Origin: JAJYIW01 sp036787065
Lineage (GTDB): Bacteria; Chloroflexota; Anaerolineae; Anaerolineales; Anaerolineaceae
Length of the DNA: 10,807 nt
Assembly (NCBI GenBank): GCA_036787065.1
Contig: DAIQPZ010000085.1
Coordinates: 1-10,807, forward strand
Direction of reading: 5' to 3'
In this document: positions 1 through 5,477 of the stretch, in pieces
Numbering within the stretch: the first letter of the stretch is position 1
Layout: the number at the start of each line of letters is the position of its first letter
Notes under the pieces: generated by a model
Seen by the model: the letters and a program-made list of their open reading frames with translations, nothing else
Database searches by the model: none
What the model was told of the DNA's origin: nothing
Position numbers and translations under genes: made by a program

Positions 1-60
1 TGCGAAGCACCCGCAAACACCTCAAATTCGGCGACTTTTTTCGCATGGCTGAGCAGTTAC
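1..60 (-). mobile_element. Palindromic MITE-like element, copy A (partial at window edge)
   Basis: Read on the minus strand from position 60, it begins GTAACTGCTCAG, continues through an A-tract, and enters a stem arm (about 35 down to 7) containing CCGAATTTGAGGTGTTTGCG. A GAA apex (plus strand, 4-6) follows, and only three bases of the returning arm (1-3) are in the window. The arm closely matches copy B (2232-2343), including the GCGGGTGC apex, and the outer end matches B and the remnant at 9258-9283. It interrupts the PAS gene at codon 372 of its open frame. No protein is encoded. Seen: the shared end and stem. Inferred: an inserted, non-autonomous transposable element whose other half lies left of the window. 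Confidence 0.75.
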
Positions 61-1256
61 AATCAAAATACCGTCCGGGATGGCGGTAAAGATCGCATCC
101 AGCTCAGCCCCGCGCCGCGCCAGCTCGATCATTAATTTATCGTGCTCCACTTGGGCCAGGTGAAGGGCATGGATGTCTCGTAAAGTTAGCATGCCGAGGA
201 ATGGATATCCATCGGTGTTGTAAGCTAATCTTCCACCCAAGAGGGCATACCGGTATTCACCGCTGCGGTGATTTTTAATCTGAAGCTCGACATCAGATAG
301 GATCTCACCGCTCAGGATGCGCGCTAAAGGCGTGTCCTTCGGTGGGACGGTGTCTCCAGATGGCGTGAGTAAATCAAATAGTTTACCGCCCTGGTATTGA
401 TACTGCATGGCATCATTTATATCCGTAAAACCGAGTAATTTTAATACGGATGGATTGACGCTTTCCAGGCAACCTTGTAGATCGGTGATGATGACCCCAG
501 AGATCAGGCTGTTGAGGATGGCTTCATCTCGCGCGGCGGTTTTTTCCTTATGGTCGAGAAGCTCTTTTTGCGCGGCCATCGCATCGACCAGGTCGGTGAT
601 ATCCGTAAAACTTGCATACACCTGGTAAGGGCGGTCCGCACCAGGGAGAAATTGGGGTATGGCATCCACTTTAAGCCAGCGTACCTCGCCAGTTTGCAGG
701 TGGCGCATTCCGGTGATGACACCCATTACCGGTTGACCCGTCTTACGGGCCACGCTAATAGGGTGGTCTTCTCCCGGAAATTCGGATCCATCTTCGTGAA
801 TTGCCTGCCAGATTGGATCGGATGATGTGCGTCCTTCGATATGTTCAAAGCTTAAATCCAGTATTTTCAACGCTGCCGGGTTGGCCGAAATGATCTTTCC
901 CTCGGAATCCTGGAAAACCACGCCCTGCGGAATGGTCTCAAATAGGGTGCGATAATTTATTTCGGATTGTCGAAGGGCCTCCTCAGCGCTTTTGAGGGGA
1001 GAAAGGTCGTAGAGGCTGATTTGGAATACTTTCTTATCTTGTACGGTGTATGTTAAACCCCGCGCTTCAACAGAAACCACCTGGCCATCAAGGGGCATAA
1101 TTTTTACCATATGCCTGTCAGAAAGTGGCATATCGCCCCCGCGTTCGATATCCGCTGGTTCGCCGCGGGCCAATTGTCTGGGTGCATAAAATTTATCATG
1201 GGTTGGCCGATCAAATCAGCCGGGTTGGTTGCGCCAAACAAAGCTAAAGCCGCCTG
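22..1256 (-). pseudogene. Multi-PAS sensor protein, broken at both ends
   Basis: The longest open stretch (22-1173, TTG-initiated, 383 codons) encodes the C-terminal half of one PAS domain (residues 1-60), a complete PAS (about 72-195, ending ASFTDITDL), another PAS (about 212-335, ending LTLRDIHAL), a coiled linker and the start of a fourth PAS (357-372, IFTAIPDGILIV). PAS domains bind ligands or cofactors, usually ahead of a histidine kinase or cyclase; no output domain is present. The protein then runs into copy A, whose bases encode the last 11 residues and the TGA. Upstream, the missing PAS N-terminal half (ALFGATNPADLIGQP, FMHPDN) is readable at about 1256-1149 in a different frame, so a frameshift lies near 1146-1152. 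Before about 1256 the homology fades and a stop occurs at 1302-1304. There is no convincing ribosome-binding site at the TTG. I read it as a decaying gene. A sequencing indel could explain the frameshift but not the repeat insertion. Confidence 0.7.
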
Positions 1257-1360
1257 TTCCTTCTTTTTGATCGCGTGAAAATTCCAGCACGATCGGTTGA
1301 CTTACCGGCGCAAACGGTCAGAATTCTGGGGTGAATGTGAACCGTCTTGGTATGGATCGC

Positions 1361-2215
1361 TCATGCCTTCGAAGTCGGTAAATGGCCGGCCAGCCAGTTT
1401 TCGACATCCCGCAAGACAATTGCGCGCTCCGGTTCATTGTAAACTTCGTGGTATAACCCTTCATATATCTTCAGGGTTTTATCCGGCGAGCTGACTTTGG
1501 CGTATAGCATTTTGGCTGCTTCCGGGTCAACCAATCGGTCAGCGCTGCCATTGAGGATCAGTACTGGCAGTGTGATCTGTCCGCCCTCGGCTGTCACACG
1601 CAGCATGGCTTTGAGCATTTCAGCCGACAGGCGGGCTGTGATCCGGGTCGTGGAAACCAGTGGATCGTTGACATATGCGCGCACAACCTCGGGGTCTTTA
1701 CTGATGCCGGCCGCTTCGAGGGATAACAGTCGCGCTTTTGGCAGCACCCCGGAGAGAGTGTTTCCCAGCAAAAGGGTGAAAGCCGATATATTGGCCGGCA
1801 CTTTTACCGCTGGGCCTGATAAAACTGCCCCGGCCAGGCCTGCCTGGTGCTCGAGTAGATAATACGCTCCAATTAATCCTCCCATACTGTGACCCACCAG
1901 GAAGACTGGCACCCCGGGCTGCCAGGCGTTAACCATACTTTCGAAACATTCGAGCGCTACAGTATACTGTTCAAAGCGGTCCACGTAGACGCGCACGCCG
2001 TCTGATTTACCGTGGCCCAGATGGTCCAGTCCATACACCGCATACCCGAGGGGTACAAAATGATTAACCAGGTTGCCATACCTGCCGCTGTGTTCGGCTA
2101 ATCCATGCACCACGAGCAAGGCGGCGACCGGCGTAGAATCTGGCAGCCATGCCTGGTAATACAGATTACCCCCTTTTCCATCCGGATGTTTAAAAGTACC
2201 ATCGATATGCTGCAT
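1361..2215 (-). CDS. Alpha/beta hydrolase, monoacylglycerol lipase-like
   Basis: This 284-residue cytosolic serine hydrolase is of the Hydrolase_4 / monoacylglycerol lipase type, expected to cleave monoacylglycerols, lysophospholipids or similar esters. Visible motifs in order are the oxyanion-side HGLAEHSGRY (37-46), YGLDHLGHGKSDG (61-73), the nucleophile elbow GHSMGG with Ser110, the acid Asp226 in NGSADRLVDP, and the base His256 in GLYHEVYNEP. Length and spacing are normal for the family and the triad is complete. No signal peptide is seen. The ATG at 2215 is preceded by AGGA (weak Shine-Dalgarno). The start lies only 16 bases from the end of copy B, so any promoter must lie inside that element or farther up, in or before the NUDIX gene. 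The substrate cannot be told from sequence; lysophospholipase or a general carboxylesterase are alternatives. Confidence 0.9.
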   Translation of the reverse strand: MQHIDGTFKHPDGKGGNLYYQAWLPDSTPVAALLVVHGLAEHSGRYGNLVNHFVPLGYAVYGLDHLGHGKSDGVRVYVDRFEQYTVALECFESMVNAWQPGVPVFLVGHSMGGLIGAYYLLEHQAGLAGAVLSGPAVKVPANISAFTLLLGNTLSGVLPKARLLSLEAAGISKDPEVVRAYVNDPLVSTTRITARLSAEMLKAMLRVTAEGGQITLPVLILNGSADRLVDPEAAKMLYAKVSSPDKTLKIYEGLYHEVYNEPERAIVLRDVENWLAGHLPTSKA

Positions 2216-2231
2216 TATTCCTGACTTTCGA

Positions 2232-2343
2232 GTAATTACTCAGTATCGGGGTTAAAGCTGCCGAATTAGAGGTGTTTGCGGGTGCTTTGCACCCGCAAAC
2301 ACCTCTAATTCGGCAGCTTTTTCACAGGGGCCTGAGCAGTTAG
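2232..2343. mobile_element. Palindromic MITE-like element, copy B (complete)
   Basis: The core is a perfect 32-bp inverted repeat (2254-2285 and 2289-2320) around a 3-base loop. The flanking arms also correspond: GTAATTACTCAG inward from 2232 on the plus strand and CTAACTGCTCAG inward from 2343 on the minus strand, both leading to an A-rich stretch and then AGCTGCCGAATT. The whole unit is thus one imperfect long inverted repeat of 112 bp. Next to the stem are five Ts on the plus side, so it resembles an intrinsic terminator for plus-strand transcription. The flanking genes, however, are both on the minus strand, where the stem is followed only by CTTTAACC. I found no matching 8-bp flanking duplication, so the copy may be old or recombined. 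It carries no gene. Confidence 0.75.
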
Positions 2344-2912
2344 TACGATAGATTTTCAAAGCGCGAATCGAATACCCGGGATAACCCCAGCAGTGAATAG
2401 GTGTTGCGCATGCGCCCGGAAGTTATCTCTATTTGCACCTCCTTCCAGGTTAGCACCTCCAAAGCCAGCTCTTCACCCTCGTCGAAGTCAGTGGCCTGGG
2501 TTTTAACCACGTCTTTTGCCAGCCAAAAATGGCAGCGGTTATTTAAAAAAGCGGGATTGGCTTCAACCCAGCCAAGGGATTGCCATTGTGTGGAGGTATA
2601 ACCCGTTTCTTCGGCCAATTCGCGAGCGGCTGCGTGGGCGGGAGTCTCACCTGGCTCGATCAACCCGGCCGGAATCTCAACCGTTTCTTTTTGAATCCCA
2701 AAGCGATACTGGCGGACAATCAGCAGGGCTTTTTCGGGGGTTAAGGCCACCACGTTGACCCAATCCGGCGATTCGAGCACAACCGCCCGTACGCCATGAG
2801 CATTGCGCGGGTTTCTAACCCAATCATAACGGGTGTGGAAAAGGATCAGATCGGGGCCAGGTTCTGTCTTTTCTAAGATCCACGGTTTGATGATCTTGTG
2901 GGGTTCATCCAA
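2340..2912 (-). CDS. NUDIX hydrolase, ADP-ribose pyrophosphatase-like
   Basis: This 190-residue cytosolic enzyme contains a full Nudix box at residues 83-105: GLIEPGE, then RELAEETGY, matching GX5EX7REUXEEXGU with all metal-binding glutamates. The preceding RQYRFG and ETVEIPAG are typical of the ADP-ribose pyrophosphatase group (NudF-like), which hydrolyses ADP-ribose to AMP and ribose 5-phosphate; NPAFLNNRCHFWLA fits the same fold. The start must be TTG at 2912: an in-frame TAA lies at 2918-2916, no in-frame ATG follows for a long way, and GGAGG lies 10 bases upstream. The stop codon TAA (2342-2340) belongs to the terminal repeat of copy B, so the last few residues may have been reset by the insertion. 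Exact substrate is inferred, not proven; another nucleoside-diphosphate-sugar is possible. Confidence 0.92.
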   Translation of the reverse strand: MDEPHKIIKPWILEKTEPGPDLILFHTRYDWVRNPRNAHGVRAVVLESPDWVNVVALTPEKALLIVRQYRFGIQKETVEIPAGLIEPGETPAHAAARELAEETGYTSTQWQSLGWVEANPAFLNNRCHFWLAKDVVKTQATDFDEGEELALEVLTWKEVQIEITSGRMRNTYSLLGLSRVFDSRFENLSY

Positions 2913-2922
2913 TGGTTATGAG

Positions 2923-2927
2923 CCTCC
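2923..2927 (-). promoter_or_regulatory. Ribosome-binding site for the NUDIX gene
   Basis: The minus strand reads GGAGG here, 10 bases before the TTG at 2912. It supports a TTG start, which is otherwise unusual in the window. The site lies only two bases beyond the T-tract of the terminator at 2930-2965, leaving no room for a promoter between them. Confidence 0.7.
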
Positions 2928-2929
2928 TC

Positions 2930-2965
2930 AAAAAAAATGAAGAGCCTTGTTTCTGGCTCTTCATT
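2930..2965 (-). terminator. Intrinsic (rho-independent) terminator of the small membrane protein gene
   Basis: On the minus strand an 11-bp perfect stem (2955-2965 with 2936-2946; arms AATGAAGAGCC and GGCTCTTCATT) with an 8-base loop ends in an eight-base T-tract (2937-2930). It begins five bases after the stop codon of the 62-residue membrane protein. Because the NUDIX ribosome-binding site follows at once, it could also act as an attenuator of NUDIX expression. Confidence 0.85.
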
Positions 2966-2969
2966 AAAT

Positions 2970-3158
2970 TCAGGATTTTTTATAGACCAGTAAACCGATG
3001 CCTCCCAGGCTGATCAGCAAGCCAACCCCGGCCAGCAGTTCTTTTTTCCAGCCGATGGACTGGCTTGGGCTCAGCCCGAGTAGATTAGCGCCCAGCCCTA
3101 CAAATATTATGATGAGACCTAAAACGATCAAGCCAATCGCTATGGTTTTTTTCGACAT
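2970..3158 (-). CDS. Small two-helix membrane protein, function unknown
   Basis: This 62-residue protein starts MSKKTIAIG. It has two hydrophobic segments: TIAIGLIVLGLIIIFVGLG near the N-terminus and ELLAGVGLLISLGGIGLLVY near the C-terminus. A short polar loop (LSPSQSIGWKKE) joins them, and it ends in KKS. Positive charges at both tips and in the loop do not settle the topology. I recognise no family; it resembles the small DUF-type membrane proteins common in bacteria. The ATG at 3158 is chosen over a TTG at 3173 because that TTG overlaps the Shine-Dalgarno GGAGG (3171-3167), which sits 8 bases before the ATG. It is followed directly by a strong terminator, so it is the last gene of its transcript and probably monocistronic. 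Confidence 0.75.
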   Translation of the reverse strand: MSKKTIAIGLIVLGLIIIFVGLGANLLGLSPSQSIGWKKELLAGVGLLISLGGIGLLVYKKS

Positions 3159-3166
3159 GCTTTGTT

Positions 3167-3171
3167 CCTCC
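3167..3171 (-). promoter_or_regulatory. Ribosome-binding site deciding the start of the small membrane protein
   Basis: GGAGG on the minus strand lies 8 bases before the ATG at 3158. It overlaps the alternative upstream TTG (3173-3171), which argues against the longer form. Confidence 0.75.
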
Positions 3172-3181
3172 AAGAAAATAT

Positions 3182-3193
3182 GAATTACATGAA
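3182..3193 (+). repeat. Short motif GAATTACATGAA, first copy
   Basis: The string GAATTACATGAA occurs near one end of the 243-bp gene-free stretch 3159-3401, and a one-mismatch copy lies near the other end (3372-3383), in the same orientation. Between them the DNA is AT-richer than the genes. I see no ORF, RNA gene or strong hairpin there. The stretch must contain the membrane-protein promoter and the 3' end of the pgm transcript. Confidence 0.4.
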
Positions 3194-3371
3194 TGAATTA
3201 ATCAGGTATGGCAATTATACGCCCGCTTGATTTTTTATTATTGAGATAAATTCGTGCTCTCCAGGATTTCTCGTGAGAATAGGCCGCAATTTGGGGATAA
3301 CCCACGGCAATTCTATTTGTTACATATTTTGGTGATTACCCAGCCTGAACCTTTTTAACCACAAACCACAC

Positions 3372-3383
3372 GAATTACACGAA
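3372..3383 (+). repeat. Short motif GAATTACACGAA, second copy
   Basis: This is the partner of the motif at 3182-3193, differing at one base. It lies 18 bases beyond the pgm stop codon and is preceded by an ACCACAAACCACAC tract. I recall similar GAATTACACGAA / ACCACGAATT strings in intergenic regions of many unrelated bacteria, but could not check this. Confidence 0.4.
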
Positions 3384-3401
3384 ATGTGACATTCAAGCGA
3401 C

Positions 3402-5051
3402 TCAGACACCAGCCGCCTTGAATACACCATTCACCATCGCCTGGGCTTCAACCAAGATGCGGTCCAAATGCTCGGGAGAGATAAAACTTTCGGCGTATAT
3501 CTTAACTATATCTTCGGTGCCAGATGGCCTGGCGGCAAACCAGCCGTTTTCGGTCACGACTTTCATCCCACCGATGGGCGCCTGATTGAACGGCGCGCGG
3601 GTCAATTTGGCCAGGATCGACTCACCAGCCAGTGAGCTGTCTGTGACGTCATCGGGTGAGAGGCGGCTGAGAACAGCTTTTTGAGCGTTGTTGGCCGGCG
3701 CATCGATGCGGGTATAGACCGGGGCGCCAAATTTGCCCGTCAGGGTCTGGTAGGCCTGTCCGGGCTCGCGGCCGGTCACGGCGGTAATTTCTGCGGCGAG
3801 AAGGTTGAGCAAGATACCATCTTTGTCGGTAGTCCAGGGACTGCCATCATGGCGCAGGAAAGAAGCCCCCGCGCTCTCTTCACCCCCGAAACCAAACGAC
3901 CCATCCAGCAGACCCTCCACAAACCACTTGAAGCCTACCGGCACCTCAGCCAGGCCGCGACCCAGGCTGTGCGCCACCCGGTCGATCATCGAACTGGAGA
4001 CGAGCGTTTTGCCGATCAACGCATCGGGCCGCCAGCCAGCGCGGCGCCGGAAAAGATAATCGATCGCCACCGAGAGATAATGGTTCGGGTTGAGCAGCCC
4101 CGAGGATGGGGTGACAATGCCGTGCCGGTCAGCATCGGGATCGTTGCCAAACGCGATCTCAAAATCATCCTTCAAACGGATTAAACCGGCCATGGCAAAC
4201 GGGGAAGAACAGTCCATGCGGATCACGCCATCGTGATCCAGGGTCATGAAAGCAAAAGTTGGGTCGATCTTTGGGTTGACGACCGTTAGATCGAGCTGGT
4301 AGATGCCGCCAATGGCCTCCCAATAATTCACGGACGCGCCGCCCAAGGGGTCCACCCCGATGTGCAGGCCAGCGCGTTTGATGGCAGCCAGGTCGACGAC
4401 TTTAGGCAGTTCGAGCACATACGGACGGAGAAAGTCGTATGCATGGGTGGTTGAACTATTTAATGCCTTGTTATAAGGAAGACGGTGTATGTCCTTAAGA
4501 CCCTCTTCGATGATCTGGTTGGCTCGCACTTGAATGCCGTTGGTGATCTCCGCGCCAGCCGGACCACCGGAGGGTGGGTTGTATTTGAAACCACCATCCT
4601 TGGGTGGATTGTGGGATGGGGTGATGACTACGCCATCTGCCAGCCCAGAGGTTCGCCCGTGGTTGTAGCTTAAAATGGCGAAGGATACCGCGGGGGTAGG
4701 TGTAAACCCCATATCTCCCTGGTAATACACCTCGACCTGGTTCCCTGCCATGACTTCGATGGCAGTACGTTCTGCCGGTTCTGACAGCGCGTGGGTATCC
4801 TTGCCAATGTAAAGTGGACCGGTGATGCCTTGCGCGTGGCGATATTCGGCGATAGCTTGACTGATGGCGAGGACGTGATCTTCGTTAAAGCTGCCCTGTA
4901 ATGAGGAACCGCGGTGGCCTGAAGTGCCAAACGCGACTTGCTGGAGTGGGTTATCCGGGTTTGGATGAATTCCGCTGTATGAGGCGACCAAATTGTGGAC
5001 ATCAATCAATAATTCGGTTGGAGCGGGTTTGCCGGCTAAGGGATGAGCCAT
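3402..5051 (-). CDS. pgm: Phosphoglucomutase (alpha-D-glucose phosphate-specific)
   Basis: This 549-residue cytosolic enzyme interconverts glucose 1-phosphate and glucose 6-phosphate, linking glycogen and nucleotide-sugar synthesis to glycolysis. All four signature loops of the alpha-D-phosphohexomutase superfamily are present: the phosphoserine loop TPSHNPP (Ser146), the Mg-binding GNDPDADR (Asp304, 306 and 308), the sugar-binding GGEESAGAS (389-397) and the phosphate-binding ARPSGTED (507-514). AFGTSGHRG near the N-terminus and Ser146 at the E. coli Pgm position place it in the long bacterial Pgm subgroup, not ManB or GlmM. The ATG at 5051 is chosen because AAGGAGG lies 5 bases upstream; an open extension to 5084 would add 11 residues running through that site. 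It is divergent from the helicase. No frameshift or missing key residue is seen. Confidence 0.96.
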   Translation of the reverse strand: MAHPLAGKPAPTELLIDVHNLVASYSGIHPNPDNPLQQVAFGTSGHRGSSLQGSFNEDHVLAISQAIAEYRHAQGITGPLYIGKDTHALSEPAERTAIEVMAGNQVEVYYQGDMGFTPTPAVSFAILSYNHGRTSGLADGVVITPSHNPPKDGGFKYNPPSGGPAGAEITNGIQVRANQIIEEGLKDIHRLPYNKALNSSTTHAYDFLRPYVLELPKVVDLAAIKRAGLHIGVDPLGGASVNYWEAIGGIYQLDLTVVNPKIDPTFAFMTLDHDGVIRMDCSSPFAMAGLIRLKDDFEIAFGNDPDADRHGIVTPSSGLLNPNHYLSVAIDYLFRRRAGWRPDALIGKTLVSSSMIDRVAHSLGRGLAEVPVGFKWFVEGLLDGSFGFGGEESAGASFLRHDGSPWTTDKDGILLNLLAAEITAVTGREPGQAYQTLTGKFGAPVYTRIDAPANNAQKAVLSRLSPDDVTDSSLAGESILAKLTRAPFNQAPIGGMKVVTENGWFAARPSGTEDIVKIYAESFISPEHLDRILVEAQAMVNGVFKAAGV

Positions 5052-5056
5052 GCGAA

Positions 5057-5063
5057 CCTCCTT
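5057..5063 (-). promoter_or_regulatory. Strong ribosome-binding site of pgm
   Basis: AAGGAGG on the minus strand, five bases before the ATG at 5051, is near perfect. It decides the start against the 11-residue longer open frame beginning at 5084. Confidence 0.85.
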
Positions 5064-5173
5064 CAATGAGATGATGAAATGCATTTTACTGATGATTGTA
5101 TTTTACTCCTGGTTTGAGGGAATAGAATTCCTTGTACCCCCTGTTTTAATGATCATTTCTGTTCTACAATAAG

Positions 5174-5181
5174 CCCTACCC
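5174..5181 (+). repeat. Target-site duplication, left of copy D
   Basis: CCCTACCC directly abuts the GTAAC end of copy D and is repeated exactly at 5272-5279. An 8-bp duplication is the length made by IS66-family transposases. Confidence 0.75.
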
Positions 5182-5271
5182 GTAACTTCTCGATAATTGG
5201 GGGACGCGGGGTGTTTTGGGTGGGCGAAGCCCACCCAAAACACCCCGCACCTCTCTTTATTGAGAAGGTAC
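5182..5271. mobile_element. Palindromic MITE-like element, copy D (complete, with target duplication)
   Basis: This 90-bp unit has ends GTAACTTCTC (plus, from 5182) and GTACCTTCTC (minus, from 5271), then imperfectly paired arms, then a perfect 20-bp stem (5206-5225 with 5229-5248) around a GAA loop. The stem contains GGGGTGTTTTGGGTGGGC, related to the AGGTGTTTGCGGGTGC of copies A and B. Exact 8-bp direct repeats CCCTACCC flank it, showing that it arrived as a unit. It lies in the pgm-helicase divergent region, so it is not a terminator of either gene. No coding capacity is seen. GTAA ends and 8-bp duplications are known IS66-family traits; mobilisation by an IS66 transposase is inferred. Confidence 0.85.
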
Positions 5272-5279
5272 CCCTACCC
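5272..5279 (+). repeat. Target-site duplication, right of copy D
   Basis: CCCTACCC here is identical to 5174-5181 on the other side of the element and directly abuts its GTAC end. Confidence 0.75.
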
Positions 5280-5350
5280 CATGCAATCGCCCCGGGTTTA
5301 GATAGTCATTGTCCCCTGGGGTCGCGCCAGGACGAAGATGGGGTTAAAAT

Positions 5351-5458
5351 GTAACTGACAGTTATGAGGTGAACGTTGCCGAATTTTAGGTGTTGGCGCT
5401 TACCTGGTAAGCGAAAACACCTAAAATTCGGCAACACATCACTCAAGCCTGATTTTAA
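5351..5458. mobile_element. Palindromic MITE-like element, copy C (diverged), ahead of the helicase
   Basis: The core is a perfect 20-bp stem (5375-5394 with 5416-5435), a 2x2 internal loop, and an 8-bp inner stem (5397-5404 with 5406-5413). The outer stem carries GCCGAATTTTAGGTGTT, matching A and B apart from two central bases. The left end reads GTAACTGAC from 5351. The right end, read on the minus strand, has ATCAGGC and GTGA, resembling the CTCAGGC and GTGA of B, but its outermost bases are poorly conserved. No 8-bp duplication is found. Instead TTAAAAT (5344-5350) and its complement ATTTTAA (5452-5458) lie at the edges. The right boundary is therefore approximate. It ends about 20 bases before the helicase ATG and could form part of its mRNA leader. 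Confidence 0.65.
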
Positions 5459-5469
5459 TATTTGATATT

Positions 5470-5473
5470 GGAG
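5470..5473 (+). promoter_or_regulatory. Ribosome-binding site of the helicase
   Basis: GGAG lies four bases before the ATG at 5478, a slightly short spacing. It sits 34 bases beyond the base of the copy C stem, so the site itself is not sequestered in that stem. Confidence 0.5.
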
Positions 5474-5477
5474 ATCA

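Noticed and set aside
2254..2320. Copy B hairpin as a simple intrinsic terminator
   Set aside because: The T-tract is on the plus-strand side while both neighbours are minus-strand genes, and related palindromes occur between divergent genes and within a gene. A mobile repeat explains all copies better, though terminator activity is not excluded.
2232..2343. IS630/Tc1-type MITE with TA duplication
   Set aside because: The ends do contain TA, but the shared G before TAA and the 8-bp direct repeat at copy D fit IS66-type insertion better.
3681..4184. Plus-strand open frame of 167 codons antisense to pgm
   Set aside because: No recognisable domain or ribosome-binding site; pgm is complete on the other strand.
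5281..5350. Definite helicase promoter
   Set aside because: TAAAAT at 5345-5350 is a possible -10, but no -35 lies at the right spacing, so I did not list it as a feature.
1..5458. CRISPR array
   Set aside because: The repeats are few, thousands of bases apart, mostly palindrome, and have no regular spacers or cas genes.
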